DNA of 64,000 bases, taken from positions 26,518-90,517 of the forward strand of contig NZ_VSKM01000011.1 in assembly GCF_008086175.1 (NCBI RefSeq). Reading direction: 5' to 3'. Position 1 is the stretch's first letter. Every line of letters begins with the position of its first letter. The notes beneath the pieces were generated by a model. That model made no database searches, was not told the DNA's origin, and saw only the letters and a list, made by a program, of their open reading frames with translations. A program made the translations under genes and the position numbers. Positions 1-8,874 of the stretch are shown piece by piece. The stretch is from Bizionia saleffrena. GTDB taxonomy: Bacteria; Bacteroidota; Bacteroidia; Flavobacteriales; Flavobacteriaceae.

Positions 1-734
1 TTAAATATTCAAGTTACGTACAAGATATTATGGGGCCCATGTGTTTCGATTATGGCTTTGGCCCTTTTCGCTGGGTGTGTGCTTCTGGAAAACCTGAAGA
101 TTTAGCTAAAACAGACACCATTGCCTGTGAGGTTTTAGAAGAGATAAAACGTCATTCTCCGGAAGAAATACAACAGCAAATGAGCGATAATATTCAATGG
201 ATTAAAGGCGCTCAAGCTAATAAATTGGTTGTTGGCTCTCAGGCTAGAATATTATATGCCGATGCAGAAGGTCGTGCAAAAATAGCCGAAGCCTTTAACC
301 AAGCAATTGCAAAAGGAGACATCGAGACCGTTATATTAGGTCGCGATCATCATGATGTTTCAGGTACGGACTCCCCATATCGTGAAACCTCAAACATTTA
401 TGACGGCTCACGGTTTACGGCAGATATGGCCATACAAAATGTAATTGGCGATAGCTTTCGCGGCGCAACTTGGGTAAGTATACACAACGGTGGCGGCGTT
501 GGCTGGGGCGAAGTTATAAATGGTGGATTTGGTATGGTTATTGATGGTACTAAAGAAGCGTCAAAGCGCTTAAAATCAATGCTCTTCTGGGATGTTAACA
601 ACGGGATTTCTAGACGTAGTTGGGCAAGAAACGAAGGCGCTGTTTTCGCAATAAAACGCGCTATGGAAATGGAACCTAATTTAAAAGTAACCTTACCTAA
701 TTTAGTAGATGATGAAATTATAGACGCTTTATAA
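1..734 (+). CDS. hutU: Urocanate hydratase, C-terminal part (gene starts before the window)
   Basis: Urocanase converts urocanate to imidazolonepropionate in cytosolic histidine degradation. The reading frame is open from the first bases (SSYVQDIMGPM...) to TAA at 732-734, so only about the last 244 residues of a protein normally near 660 residues are present. The CFDYGFGPFRWVCASG stretch contains the cysteine known to matter for catalysis in this family. A later glycine-rich GGGVGWGEVINGGFG segment and the ISRRSWARNEGA block are also typical. The internal ATG at 30 is not the true start. The next gene on this strand, a lipoprotein, starts 24 bases downstream but looks functionally unrelated. 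Identification is by family similarity and is near certain. Confidence 0.95.
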   Translation, partial: KYSSYVQDIMGPMCFDYGFGPFRWVCASGKPEDLAKTDTIACEVLEEIKRHSPEEIQQQMSDNIQWIKGAQANKLVVGSQARILYADAEGRAKIAEAFNQAIAKGDIETVILGRDHHDVSGTDSPYRETSNIYDGSRFTADMAIQNVIGDSFRGATWVSIHNGGGVGWGEVINGGFGMVIDGTKEASKRLKSMLFWDVNNGISRRSWARNEGAVFAIKRAMEMEPNLKVTLPNLVDDEIIDAL

Positions 735-758
735 TTACTAACATAAAAATTGAAAAAG

Positions 759-1298
759 ATGAAATTAATAAAAACACTACCTGTATTACTACTTCTTTTA
801 GTAGTTGCTTCGTGTAGTTCGGTGCGGGTGCAGTCGGATTACGATAAGAATGCTAATTTTAGTACTTACAAAACCTTTGCTTTCTTTAAAACAGGAATCG
901 ATAAGGCCGAAATTAGCGACATAGACAAACGTAGAATTCTAAGAGCCATAGAATCGGAAATGATGGCAAAAGGGTTTACAAAATCGGAAACGCCAGATCT
1001 TCTCGTTAGTATTTTTACAAAATCACGCCAAGAAGTTAACGTGTATAACAACGGAGGTTACGGAATGTACGGTTACGGCTGGGGCTGGAGTCCTTATTAT
1101 AACCGCAATACAGTGAGTACTTCTATGCAAGGTAGTTTGTATATTGATTTAATCGATGCCAATAAAAAAGAACTTATTTGGCAAGGTAAAGGTTCAGGGT
1201 ATTTAAACACCTCGGGAAATATCGATGAAAAAGAAGCACGAATTAATGAATTCGTTTTTGAAATCTTATCGAAGTATCCGCCGGAAGCTAAAAAATAA
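759..1298 (+). CDS. DUF4136 lipoprotein
   Basis: A lipoprotein of about 179 residues that I assign to the DUF4136 family, common in Bacteroidota and of unknown function. The N-terminus is a hydrophobic run ending in VVASC, a lipobox with Cys19, so it is probably anchored in the cell envelope. The rest reads as a small alpha/beta domain (FSTYKTFAFF at the start, TSMQGSLYIDLIDANKKELIWQGKGSG near the end) interrupted by a Gly/Tyr-rich loop (NNGGYGMYGYGWGWSPYY). I chose ATG at 759 because it gives a normal signal peptide. The in-frame TTG at 750 would add three residues. A strong hairpin terminator follows directly. Confidence 0.85.
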   Translation: MKLIKTLPVLLLLLVVASCSSVRVQSDYDKNANFSTYKTFAFFKTGIDKAEISDIDKRRILRAIESEMMAKGFTKSETPDLLVSIFTKSRQEVNVYNNGGYGMYGYGWGWSPYYNRNTVSTSMQGSLYIDLIDANKKELIWQGKGSGYLNTSGNIDEKEARINEFVFEILSKYPPEAKK

Positions 1299-1304
1299 AT
1301 TTTA

Positions 1305-1343
1305 AAAAAGCGATTCAATTTTAAAAATTGAATCGCTTTTTTC
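1305..1343. terminator. Bidirectional intrinsic terminator
   Basis: A perfect 13-bp inverted repeat around a single central base (1310-1336, arm GCGATTCAATTTT), with A-runs before it and a T-run after it. It lies between the end of the DUF4136 gene and the end of the convergent small lipoprotein gene, so it can terminate both. Confidence 0.9.
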
Positions 1344-1360
1344 TTTACTCTTAGACGCTA

Positions 1361-1600
1361 CTAATCGTCCGTTTTTATTTTTATTTTAGTCTCTTCGCCG
1401 TCTTCTTTAATTTTCACCTTTTTATCTTCAGTTTCCATTTTTATTTTAGTGTCTTCGCCATCTGTTTTAATTTTGATTTCAGCGCCCTCATTTTTCATTT
1501 CTTCAATCAACTCTTCTTTTTGAGATTTTTCATCTCTACAAGATGTAAATGCAACGGTCATAAAACTTATGGCTAAAGCCGTGTAAATCAATTTTCTCAT
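1361..1600 (-). CDS. Small lipoprotein with charged KIK repeats
   Basis: A 79-residue protein I do not recognise as a named family. The signal peptide ends in a lipobox (AFTSC, Cys21). The mature part is almost entirely Lys/Glu/Asp/Thr/Ile and is built from an irregular repeat around DGE(D/E)TKIK: IKIKTDGEDTKIK, METEDKKVKIK, EDGEETKIKIKTDD. The alternation of hydrophobic and charged residues suggests beta-strand propensity or a low-complexity tether. It converges with the DUF4136 gene through a shared terminator. The ORF is supported by the signal peptide and the clean repeat frame. Confidence 0.75.
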   Translation of the reverse strand: MRKLIYTALAISFMTVAFTSCRDEKSQKEELIEEMKNEGAEIKIKTDGEDTKIKMETEDKKVKIKEDGEETKIKIKTDD

Positions 1601-1658
1601 TTTAAATATGTTTAATTAGTTTAAGTTAAATATACTAATTAATTGTAAACCAAATACA

Positions 1659-1985
1659 TTAAGGGAAATAAACTGTAGCGTGACCATTTGCAACCAACCA
1701 CAAGTTAACATCTACTCCTTCTAAAATAATAGTTGCTAGATAACGACCATACTTACCCTGCTTATCTTTATAGGAAATAATTTCAACTTCTTTATCCAAA
1801 ATCATTTCTCTTAAAATGTCTCTTACTTTTTTGCCTTCAATTTTTTCAGCTCCTCTAACTTCTGGCGTATCGATACCGTACAAACGTAATTTCATTTGCT
1901 GAAAATGTAAAAAACCTAAATCTACAACAGCAGTCTCCGTATCGCCATCGTAAACAGCAATAATTTTTGCTTTATAATTATACAT
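1659..1985 (-). CDS. SNase-fold (thermonuclease-like) nuclease
   Basis: A compact 108-residue staphylococcal-nuclease-like domain with no signal peptide, so predicted cytosolic. The family active site can be read directly: Asp15 in YDGDT, Arg34, Asp39, Thr40 and Glu42 in the LRLYGIDTPE motif, and Arg81 in GKYGRYLA. These correspond to Asp21, Arg35, Asp40, Thr41, Glu43 and Arg87 of the S. aureus enzyme. It should be a Ca2+-dependent phosphodiesterase acting on DNA or RNA. It stands back to back with the cytosine methyltransferase gene, 98 bases between the two starts, but nothing shows that they work together. Confidence 0.88.
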   Translation of the reverse strand: MYNYKAKIIAVYDGDTETAVVDLGFLHFQQMKLRLYGIDTPEVRGAEKIEGKKVRDILREMILDKEVEIISYKDKQGKYGRYLATIILEGVDVNLWLVANGHATVYFP

Positions 1986-2069
1986 CTCATCCTGTTTTAT
2001 GGTATTAATTTACAACTATTTAATAATTACAGACTTAAAATAAAATTATTATCACATCTATTGAACTCT

Positions 2070-2077
2070 TATATTTG
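2070..2077 (+). promoter_or_regulatory. -7 element (TATATTTG), probably leaderless
   Basis: A perfect match to the Bacteroidota -7 consensus TAnnTTTG. Its last base is only seven bases before the methyltransferase ATG at 2084, so transcription would begin at or within a base or two of the start codon. No clear -33 TTG is present at the expected distance. Confidence 0.55.
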
Positions 2078-2083
2078 TAAAAT

Positions 2084-3337
2084 ATGGACAACAACAAACC
2101 TCTTTTAAGAATTAGTGATATCGCCGAAAAACTAAACGTTTCCCTAAAAACAGTAAGAAGACATATACATTCGGGCAAATTACAATCGACAAAAATTGGT
2201 GGTGTTCATCGTATTTCTGAAGCGGACTATCTTCAATTTTTAAACACTTTTAAATCGGAAACCATAGAGAAGCAAGGCGCTGAAAAACAGCCAAAGCACC
2301 TAAAATCTAAAAAAACAGATACTATTAATTGGACTGATATTAGTGATTTATGGGATACCCCGAAAGCTACACAGCTCACCTCAGCAGATTTATTTAGTGG
2401 CACTGGCGGAATGGCTCTAGGTTTCCAGCTAGCTGGTTTTACTCCTCTTTGTGGACTTGATTGGTTTAAGGAAGCTGGGGAATCGTATCGTAAAAACTTG
2501 AAACATCCTCATATTGAAGGTGATATTACGAGTAACGCCATAAAAAAAGAATTTATTTACACCGTTAAACAACAACTTAACGGCAAACCATTAACGGTCC
2601 TTTCTGGCGGATTTCCTTGTCAAGGATTTAGTATGTCGGGTAGTCGCATTGTAGAAGATGAGCGCAATTCGTTGTACAAAGATATGTTAGATATTATTTC
2701 AGAATTAAATCCGGAGTATATTGTTGCAGAAAACGTAAAAGGACTGCGCTCAATGCTAAAAGGCAAAGTTGAAAATAAAATAATTAAAGATATTGAAGCT
2801 TTAGGCTACAACGTAAATGTTACCGTTTTAAATGCTGCCGACTATTATGTCCCGCAAAAAAGAGAACGTATCATTTTTATCGCTAATAAAATTAATAAAA
2901 CTAATTATCACCCTGCACCGTTATTGGAACCTGCCACTTATATCACCACAAAAGAAGCCATAAAAGATTTAATTAAGGTGAAAGACAACCCCTCTATAAA
3001 TCATGTTCGCACTAAACATCGCGAGGATATGAAAACGCGCTTGGCAGCCGTACCCGAAGGTAAAAGTTTATACGATAATTATAGTGACTCGTGGAAAAAA
3101 TGCTCGTGGAATGAAGCGAGTTGCACTATTAAAGAAAATCATGGCGGTGTCAATATTCACCCTATCGAACCGCGTGTAATAACGGTTCGAGAAATGGCAC
3201 GACTACAATCGTTCCCCGATTGGTTTATTTTTGAAGGCTCGAAATCCAAGCAAATGGTACAAATAGGGAATGCCGTACCGCCACTTTTAGCAAAGGCGAT
3301 TGGATTAGCCATTCGAAAATCGTATGACGAAAAATAG
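2084..3337 (+). CDS. DNA (cytosine-5) methyltransferase with N-terminal HTH
   Basis: A 417-residue m5C DNA methyltransferase. Residues about 5-60 form an excisionase/MerR-like helix-turn-helix (ISDIAEKLNVSLKTVRRHIHSGKL), followed by a linker. The catalytic domain shows motif I DLFSGTGG (102-109), the PCQ nucleophile (Cys179), ENV (216-218), QKRER (258-262) and the C-terminal GNAVPP (395-400). The target-recognition part between about 270 and 385 is short. No restriction endonuclease or second methyltransferase is nearby, so this is a solitary enzyme, either an epigenetic or regulatory methylase or a relic of a restriction system. The HTH may autoregulate its gene or improve DNA targeting. A terminator follows. 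Its target sequence cannot be told from here. Confidence 0.93.
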   Translation: MDNNKPLLRISDIAEKLNVSLKTVRRHIHSGKLQSTKIGGVHRISEADYLQFLNTFKSETIEKQGAEKQPKHLKSKKTDTINWTDISDLWDTPKATQLTSADLFSGTGGMALGFQLAGFTPLCGLDWFKEAGESYRKNLKHPHIEGDITSNAIKKEFIYTVKQQLNGKPLTVLSGGFPCQGFSMSGSRIVEDERNSLYKDMLDIISELNPEYIVAENVKGLRSMLKGKVENKIIKDIEALGYNVNVTVLNAADYYVPQKRERIIFIANKINKTNYHPAPLLEPATYITTKEAIKDLIKVKDNPSINHVRTKHREDMKTRLAAVPEGKSLYDNYSDSWKKCSWNEASCTIKENHGGVNIHPIEPRVITVREMARLQSFPDWFIFEGSKSKQMVQIGNAVPPLLAKAIGLAIRKSYDEK

Positions 3338-3367
3338 GGCCTAATAACCGTTTCACTTTAAAGCATA

Positions 3368-3399
3368 AAAAAAGAGAAGCCCTAGAACTTCTCTTTTTT
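3368..3399. terminator. Bidirectional terminator after the methyltransferase
   Basis: A 12-bp perfect stem (AAAAAAGAGAAG against CTTCTCTTTTTT) with an 8-base loop. The A- and T-rich arms supply a T-run on both strands. It lies between the ends of the methyltransferase and the convergent keto-acid dehydrogenase gene. Confidence 0.85.
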
Positions 3400-3454
3400 A
3401 ATAGTATTTTATTGATACAATCCCTTCTTCGCATTTAATTATAAAAATTAAGTT

Positions 3455-5533
3455 TTAATAATTAAGAAGGCTTTCTATTTTTACTTTTATTTTTTCTGTT
3501 GAAGGAATCATTGTTTCTTCTAAAGTAGAATTTAAGGGAATTGCTGGCATATTTTCACTTCCAATAGTTAGTACTGGCGCATCTAAATATTTAAAGCATT
3601 CCTCTTGAATTTTACCTGCTAATGCTCTAGCAAAACTGTTGTTTGACGGCTCTTCAGTAACGACTAAACATTTACCTGTTTTCTTAACCGATTTCATTAT
3701 TGTGTCTTCATCAAGCGGGAATAACGTTCGTAAATCGATCACTTCAATTTGGTCTTTCATACCTAATTCTTCACTTGCATTCATTGCCCAATGCACGCCC
3801 ATTCCGTAGGTAACAATGGTTAACGTTTCTAAGTCGTCTTGTTTCCATATTTCTTGTAATACCCACGCTTTACCAAATGGCAGGACGTAATCTTCGCTAG
3901 GCTCGACAGACGTCGCCCCTTTTGTTCCGGGCACTTTACTCCAATACAAACCTTTGTGTTCTAGGATAACCACAGGATTCGGGTCGTAATACGCCGCTTT
4001 CATCAGTCCTTTTAAATCGGCACCATTACTAGGATATGCTATTTTAATGCCGCGAATATTAGTAATCACACTTTCTACAGACGATGAATGGTAAGGCCCG
4101 CCACTTCCGTAGGCACCAATTGGCACCCGTAAAATCATACTTACAGGCCATTTCCCGTTACTTAAATAGCAACTTCTACTCACTTCTGTAAATAATTGAT
4201 TTAATCCTGGCCAGATATAATCGGCAAATTGAACCTCAACAATGGGCTTTAAACCTACGGCACTCATTCCCACTGTGGAACCAACAATAAAAGCTTCTTG
4301 AATTGCGGTATTAAATACACGGTCATCACCAAATTTCTGCGCTAACGTTGCTGCTTCTCTAAACACACCCCCTAAGCGACCTCCAACATCTTGGCCGTAC
4401 AACAAACACTCTTTGTGCTTTCTCATTATTTCCTCTACAGCAAATAACGCACAATCTACCATAACCACTTTCTCGGCACCTTTTGGAGAGCGTTCTCCTC
4501 GTTCTTCGGTAATTGGCGTCGGTGCAAAATCGTTAGTAAATAAATCTTCAGGTTTTGGGTCTTCGGCTAATAGTGCTTTATCGAAATCAGCTTGAACATT
4601 CACTTTTACCGCCGCTTCTATTTTATCAATATCTTTTTGCGAAAATCCGTTATCGAACAATTGTTGTTTTAAAACTGGATACGGATCTCTTGTTTTTGCT
4701 TCCTCTAGATCATCGCGATACCATTCCATTCGCACTCCAGAAGTATGATGATTTAACAACGGTACTTTGGCGTGTACTAAAAACGGTCTGCGTTCGGTAC
4801 GGATGGTTTCTATTACTTTTTCTAAGGCTTGGTAACTTTCTGTAAAGTTGGCACCATCAATAGTAATAGCTTCTAATCCTTTAAAACCTTGCGCATACTC
4901 GAAGGCATCTTGAGCACGGGTTTCGGCTGCATTGGCAGAAATATCCCAACCATTATCTTGTACTAAGTATAAAATAGGCATTTGCTTTAAAGCGGCCATT
5001 TGGAACGCTTCGGAAATTTCGCCTTCGGTTACTGAGGCATCCCCTAAAGAGCATACCGTAATTGGTTTGAGTTCTTTAGATTGCGCTTGGGTAGATGTAT
5101 CAAGAATTGAATTATCTAAACCTTGTTTTTCTAAATACTGCATTCCCATTGCTGTCCCTGTTGCAGGGATAGTCTGCATTCCTGTTGCCGACGATTGGTG
5201 CGGAATTTTAGGTTTATCTTGATCCTTTAAACTCGGGTGTGCATAATAGGTTCGTCCGCCAGAGAACGGATCGTCTTTTTTTGCTAATAATTGCAACATT
5301 AAGTCGTACGGTTTTAAACCGAAAGACAGCAACATCGCATCGTCTCTGTAATATGGAAAGGCATAATCTTGTGGTAACAATTGCATACCCAATGCGATTT
5401 GTATCGCTTCGTGTCCACGAGAGGTAGCGTGTACATATTTTGAAACTTGTTTAAAGTTCGCTTCGTACAACTCGGCCATTGCTTTGGCGGTGCATAGATT
5501 TAAAAATCCTTTTTCTAAAATGTCTTTTTTCAT
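3455..5533 (-). CDS. Branched-chain 2-oxoacid dehydrogenase E1, fused alpha-beta
   Basis: The thiamine-diphosphate-dependent E1 component that decarboxylates 2-oxo acids and reductively acylates the lipoyl group of E2. The 692 residues hold the alpha part (about 1-330) and the beta part (about 355-690) in one chain, as is usual in Bacteroidota. The alpha part has the ThDP motif GDASVTEGE...QDNGWDIS. The beta part has LLYGQDVGGRLGGVFREA, AIQEAFIVGSTVGMSAVGLKPIVEVQF and the C-terminal transketolase region. It sits in one leftward block with the E2 gene and ilvE, which points to branched-chain oxo acids rather than pyruvate. No E3 gene is in the window. Substrate choice is inferred from context. 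Confidence 0.9.
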   Translation of the reverse strand: MKKDILEKGFLNLCTAKAMAELYEANFKQVSKYVHATSRGHEAIQIALGMQLLPQDYAFPYYRDDAMLLSFGLKPYDLMLQLLAKKDDPFSGGRTYYAHPSLKDQDKPKIPHQSSATGMQTIPATGTAMGMQYLEKQGLDNSILDTSTQAQSKELKPITVCSLGDASVTEGEISEAFQMAALKQMPILYLVQDNGWDISANAAETRAQDAFEYAQGFKGLEAITIDGANFTESYQALEKVIETIRTERRPFLVHAKVPLLNHHTSGVRMEWYRDDLEEAKTRDPYPVLKQQLFDNGFSQKDIDKIEAAVKVNVQADFDKALLAEDPKPEDLFTNDFAPTPITEERGERSPKGAEKVVMVDCALFAVEEIMRKHKECLLYGQDVGGRLGGVFREAATLAQKFGDDRVFNTAIQEAFIVGSTVGMSAVGLKPIVEVQFADYIWPGLNQLFTEVSRSCYLSNGKWPVSMILRVPIGAYGSGGPYHSSSVESVITNIRGIKIAYPSNGADLKGLMKAAYYDPNPVVILEHKGLYWSKVPGTKGATSVEPSEDYVLPFGKAWVLQEIWKQDDLETLTIVTYGMGVHWAMNASEELGMKDQIEVIDLRTLFPLDEDTIMKSVKKTGKCLVVTEEPSNNSFARALAGKIQEECFKYLDAPVLTIGSENMPAIPLNSTLEETMIPSTEKIKVKIESLLNY

Positions 5534-5699
5534 ATTAAAATCTATTCGTCGGTTAGCGAGTTTTTAATAACAGTGCCGTTACTTTTTTTCTGAAATATCG
5601 CTGCTGTATTATGTTTAATAATTACGCTAACTGACGGTTTATTTTTTTGCTATTGCGATTAATCGTTTACTTTAATTTGATCTATCGGAACTTAAAACT

Positions 5700-5785
5700 G
5701 CGTTAGGGATTGAGGCTTTGTTGGAGCGCTCCCGATTTTTCTTCGGGAAGCGACTGCCGAAAGCGCGACCCTTGTGGTAACGCCC
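5700..5785. repeat. Dispersed palindromic repeat, copy 1
   Basis: An 86-bp element starting GCGTTAGGGATTG and ending TGTGGTAACGCCC, so that GCGTTA and TAACGC form terminal inverted repeats. An inner stem pairs CGCTCCCGA with TTCGGGAAGCG. It begins 8 bases beyond the stop codon of ilvE on the coding strand. Two relatives lie at 14888-14977 and 22110-22191. The stem sequence differs between copies but pairing is kept. The rest of the 5534-5793 gap holds nothing else I recognise. Confidence 0.85.
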
Positions 5786-5793
5786 AAACACTG

Positions 5794-6861
5794 CTATGCT
5801 AACTCGTTTTTCAAGGTAATTAACCAATTAAATTTATCTTCGGTCTGGCCTGTTTTTATAGCGTCTAGGGTATTATTAACGTCTAAACCAACCGGACTTT
5901 CGTCGGAAACGTGAACTACTTCATCGTCTACTCCAATCTCCTGAATGTAAGCAATACCAACGGCGGTACCTGTACCGAAAGCTTCTTCTAACGTGCCATT
6001 CTTTGAAGCTTCTTGCACCTCGTCGATAGTAATGGCGCGCTCGGTAACTTCGAAACCTTTATCGCGTAAAATAGCGATAACACTCATTCTCGTAATGCCA
6101 TCTAAAATGGAACCATCGCGTTTAGGAGTAATGAATTTTCCGTCGATTTTGAAGAAAATATTCATTGTTCCCACCTCCTGAATATATTTATGCTCGACCG
6201 CATCGAGCCACAACACCTGGTCGTACCCTTTTGCTTTTGCTAGCTCCGTCGGAAGTACAGCTCCTGCATAATTACCTGCGGCTTTAGCTTCTCCCGTTCC
6301 ACCGTGCGCTGCACGAATGTATTGCTTTTCGGCCCATAATTTAATGCGCTTACTAAAAAACGGTCCTGCTGGTGAGGCCATAATTATAAACTTATAATGT
6401 GTTGCTGCACGCATACCAATAAAGGCTTCGTCGGCGTACATAAACGGTCTTAAATATAATGCACTTCCATCGGCTGGCGGAATCCAATTACGTTCTAAAG
6501 ACACCATTGCTTTTAAACCTTCTACGAATAAATCTTCGGGAAAATGTGGCATTCCCATACGGTCGGCACTAGCATTTAAGCGTGCCGCATTTTTATCGGC
6601 ACGAAAAATCACCGGATTTCCATTGGCGTCTTTCGTTGCCTTCATACCTTCAAAAATCGCTTGTCCGTAATGTAAAGCCATTGCTGCCGGATGCGTTGGA
6701 ATAGCGGATAAAGGTTCTATTCTTGGATTACTCCATTCGCCATTGCTATAATCGCAAATAAACATATGGTCTGTAAAAGTGGTCCCTAGAGGAATGTTGT
6801 TAAAATCGAGGTCTTTAACTTTCGATTCTGCAATTTTAGTAATTGCTATATTGTGTTTCAT
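5794..6861 (-). CDS. ilvE: Branched-chain amino acid aminotransferase
   Basis: A class IV PLP-dependent aminotransferase of 355 residues that interconverts leucine, isoleucine and valine with their 2-oxo acids. Visible family segments are the substrate loop region HYGQAIFEGMKAT, the GEAKAAGNYAGAVLP block carrying the PLP lysine, QEVGTMNIFF, and the late GTGTAV phosphate-binding stretch. It lies between the E2 gene (46 bases upstream) and the fused E1 gene, so it probably supplies the oxo acids used by that complex. A dispersed palindromic repeat follows its stop codon immediately and may help end or stabilise the transcript. Confidence 0.94.
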   Translation of the reverse strand: MKHNIAITKIAESKVKDLDFNNIPLGTTFTDHMFICDYSNGEWSNPRIEPLSAIPTHPAAMALHYGQAIFEGMKATKDANGNPVIFRADKNAARLNASADRMGMPHFPEDLFVEGLKAMVSLERNWIPPADGSALYLRPFMYADEAFIGMRAATHYKFIIMASPAGPFFSKRIKLWAEKQYIRAAHGGTGEAKAAGNYAGAVLPTELAKAKGYDQVLWLDAVEHKYIQEVGTMNIFFKIDGKFITPKRDGSILDGITRMSVIAILRDKGFEVTERAITIDEVQEASKNGTLEEAFGTGTAVGIAYIQEIGVDDEVVHVSDESPVGLDVNNTLDAIKTGQTEDKFNWLITLKNELA

Positions 6862-6907
6862 TATGATATGTTTTAATCGGTTCTAGTGCTTATATAGAAC
6901 ATAAATA

Positions 6908-8227
6908 TTATAGTTTTCTATTGACATCGAACTGCTCGAAATAATCGGCAACCCGGCGTACGAAGCTTCCGCCTAAAAAGCCATCGACAACACGATGATC
7001 GAAAGACAGCGATAAATACATCATACTACGTATCGCGATTTCATCTCCATTTTCTGTTTCGATAACTTCGGGACGCTTTTTAATAATTCCTAAAGCTAAA
7101 ATGGCTACTTCGGGTTGGTTTATAATAGGCGTGCCCATAACGCTACCAAAAGTACCAACGTTAGAAATTGTAAACGTGCTTCCTTTTATATCGTCTCCCG
7201 CCAATTTATTTTCTCTTGCTTTTCCGGCAAGTTCGTTAACGTTTTCGGCAAGGGTTTTTAAATCTTTCGTATCGGCATTTTTTACAACAGGCACAATTAA
7301 ATTACCACTTGGAAGTGCGGTTGCCATACCAATATTAATATTTTCTTTTACAATAATCTTATTACCGTCTACCGATGCATTAATATTCGGGAAGTCTTTA
7401 ACCGCCTTTGCTACGGCTTCTACAAATAATGGTGTGAAGGTTAAGCGCTCACCGTATTTTTCTTGAAAAGCCACTTTATTAGCATTTCTCCAATTTACCA
7501 TATTGGTTAAATCGGCTTCCACGTAAGCGGTAACATGTGGTGCAGTATGCTTAGAATACACCATATGATCGGCGATCATTTGCCGCATTCTATCCATTTC
7601 AATGACCTTACCCTTCCCTTTATCGAAGTTTAGTTGCGGAATTCGGTATGCCGTAGGATCTTGAGTTATGGGCTGAGCAAATTTATAAGGCCTGCCATCC
7701 TCTATATAATTAAACAGATCGCTTTTACGTAATCTATCGTCGTTTCCTGTGGCTGGAATTCGTGCTAGTTCTTCAAAACTGATATGGTATTCTTTCGCTA
7801 TTTTTATAATTAGCGGAGAAAAGAATGTATTGGTATTGGCTGTTGAAAAAGCACCAGTTGTTACTTGTGGCTGTGATGCCGCTTGATGCTTCTTAGTTGG
7901 CTTTTTTGATTGTTTTTCCTTTTTTGGAAGCTTTTTATCTTCAATTGAAGCTGATTTACTGCCTTCGGTAGAAGCATGAAGTTCTTCAGACAGTGCTAAA
8001 GTTGCTATTACAGTACCTACTGGCACAACATCTTTGGCTTGAAAAAGGGTTTTAGTTAATTTTCCTGAGGCTGGCGCTGGGACTTCGTTATCTACTTTGT
8101 CTGTCGCTACCTCTAGAATAATATCACCTTCATTAAAACTATCGCCTTCATTTACTAACCAATTAATGATTGTTCCTTCGGTAATACTTTCGCCCATTTT
8201 AGGCATTATTAATTCAAAATTTTTCAA
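6908..8227 (-). CDS. bkdB: Dihydrolipoyl acyltransferase (E2) of branched-chain oxoacid dehydrogenase
   Basis: The acyltransferase core of the oxoacid dehydrogenase complex, 439 residues. An N-terminal lipoyl domain (about 1-80) carries the modified lysine in EVATDKVDNEVPAP. A Lys/Ser-rich linker leads to a peripheral subunit-binding domain (about 135-175, FFSPLIIKIAKEYHISFEELARIPATG). The catalytic domain ends with the SFDHRVVDG motif that contains the active-site His and Asp. It is the first gene of the leftward E2-ilvE-E1 block and is divergent from an Lrp-type regulator, the usual arrangement for BkdR control. Assignment to branched-chain rather than pyruvate or 2-oxoglutarate complexes rests on these neighbours. 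Confidence 0.92.
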   Translation of the reverse strand: MKNFELIMPKMGESITEGTIINWLVNEGDSFNEGDIILEVATDKVDNEVPAPASGKLTKTLFQAKDVVPVGTVIATLALSEELHASTEGSKSASIEDKKLPKKEKQSKKPTKKHQAASQPQVTTGAFSTANTNTFFSPLIIKIAKEYHISFEELARIPATGNDDRLRKSDLFNYIEDGRPYKFAQPITQDPTAYRIPQLNFDKGKGKVIEMDRMRQMIADHMVYSKHTAPHVTAYVEADLTNMVNWRNANKVAFQEKYGERLTFTPLFVEAVAKAVKDFPNINASVDGNKIIVKENINIGMATALPSGNLIVPVVKNADTKDLKTLAENVNELAGKARENKLAGDDIKGSTFTISNVGTFGSVMGTPIINQPEVAILALGIIKKRPEVIETENGDEIAIRSMMYLSLSFDHRVVDGFLGGSFVRRVADYFEQFDVNRKL

Positions 8228-8365
8228 GCTTAAAATCGGTTTTAGTTAAAGAATTAAAAGTACTAAATTTATAGTCTGACAAATGTTAAAACCTAGGATC
8301 ATTAATTCGTAAAGACTATAAATCTTTTTAAAATCCTATTTCTAGTTTTAAATTCTTTTAGTTCG

Positions 8366-8373
8366 TATATTTG
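8366..8373 (+). promoter_or_regulatory. -7 element (TATATTTG) of the Lrp-type regulator gene
   Basis: An exact TAnnTTTG match ending 24 bases before the ATG at 8398, in the 170-bp divergent region shared with the E2 gene. The rest of that region is AT-rich and holds no inverted repeat I would call a regulator site with confidence. Confidence 0.55.
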
Positions 8374-8397
8374 TAAGTATAAAAAAATAATTTTCTT

Positions 8398-8874
8398 ATG
8401 CAGAATGGTCTTGATAAAATAGACACTCGAATTTTAGCGTTGCTGCAACACAACAGTAATAGAACAACAAAAAGTATTGCTACGGAGTTAGGAATGACGA
8501 CGACACCTATTTTTGAACGTATTAAGAAATTAGAAAAGGAAGGGTATATTACAAAGTATGTTGCTGTTTTAAACAATAAAAAAATAGGATTAAAACAAAC
8601 CGTGTTTATAGGTATTACCTTGCAAGGTCATACCAGAAGTTTTCTAGAGAAATTTGTGACTCAGATTAACAGTTTCCCCGAAGTTATCGAGTGCCACCGT
8701 GTGAGCGGAAATTTCGACTATCTATTAAAACTGGTTGTTGAAGATATTGAAGCTTACGAAACGTTTATTATTTCGAAATTGACTTTACTTCCTTATTTAG
8801 GAAATGTGCAGAGTTTAATTACGTTATCCACGAGTAAAGAAACTAATGAGATTGATTTGAGTAGGATTCTTTAA
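8398..8874 (+). CDS. Lrp/AsnC-family transcriptional regulator
   Basis: A 158-residue feast/famine regulator. The N-terminal winged HTH reads LDKIDTRILALLQHNSNRTTKSIATELGMTTTPIFERIKKLEKEGYI, followed by the RAM effector-binding domain (about 70-150) with the FPEVIECHRVSGNFDYLLKLVVED signature. It is transcribed away from the E2 gene, which suggests a BkdR-like role: sensing branched-chain amino acids and controlling the E2-ilvE-E1 block. That role is inferred from position only. The family call is secure. Confidence 0.93.
   Translation: MQNGLDKIDTRILALLQHNSNRTTKSIATELGMTTTPIFERIKKLEKEGYITKYVAVLNNKKIGLKQTVFIGITLQGHTRSFLEKFVTQINSFPEVIECHRVSGNFDYLLKLVVEDIEAYETFIISKLTLLPYLGNVQSLITLSTSKETNEIDLSRIL

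Noticed and set aside
1659..3337. SNase-like nuclease and methyltransferase as a restriction-modification pair
   Set aside because: The nuclease family is not sequence-specific and the genes are divergent; proximity alone is not enough.
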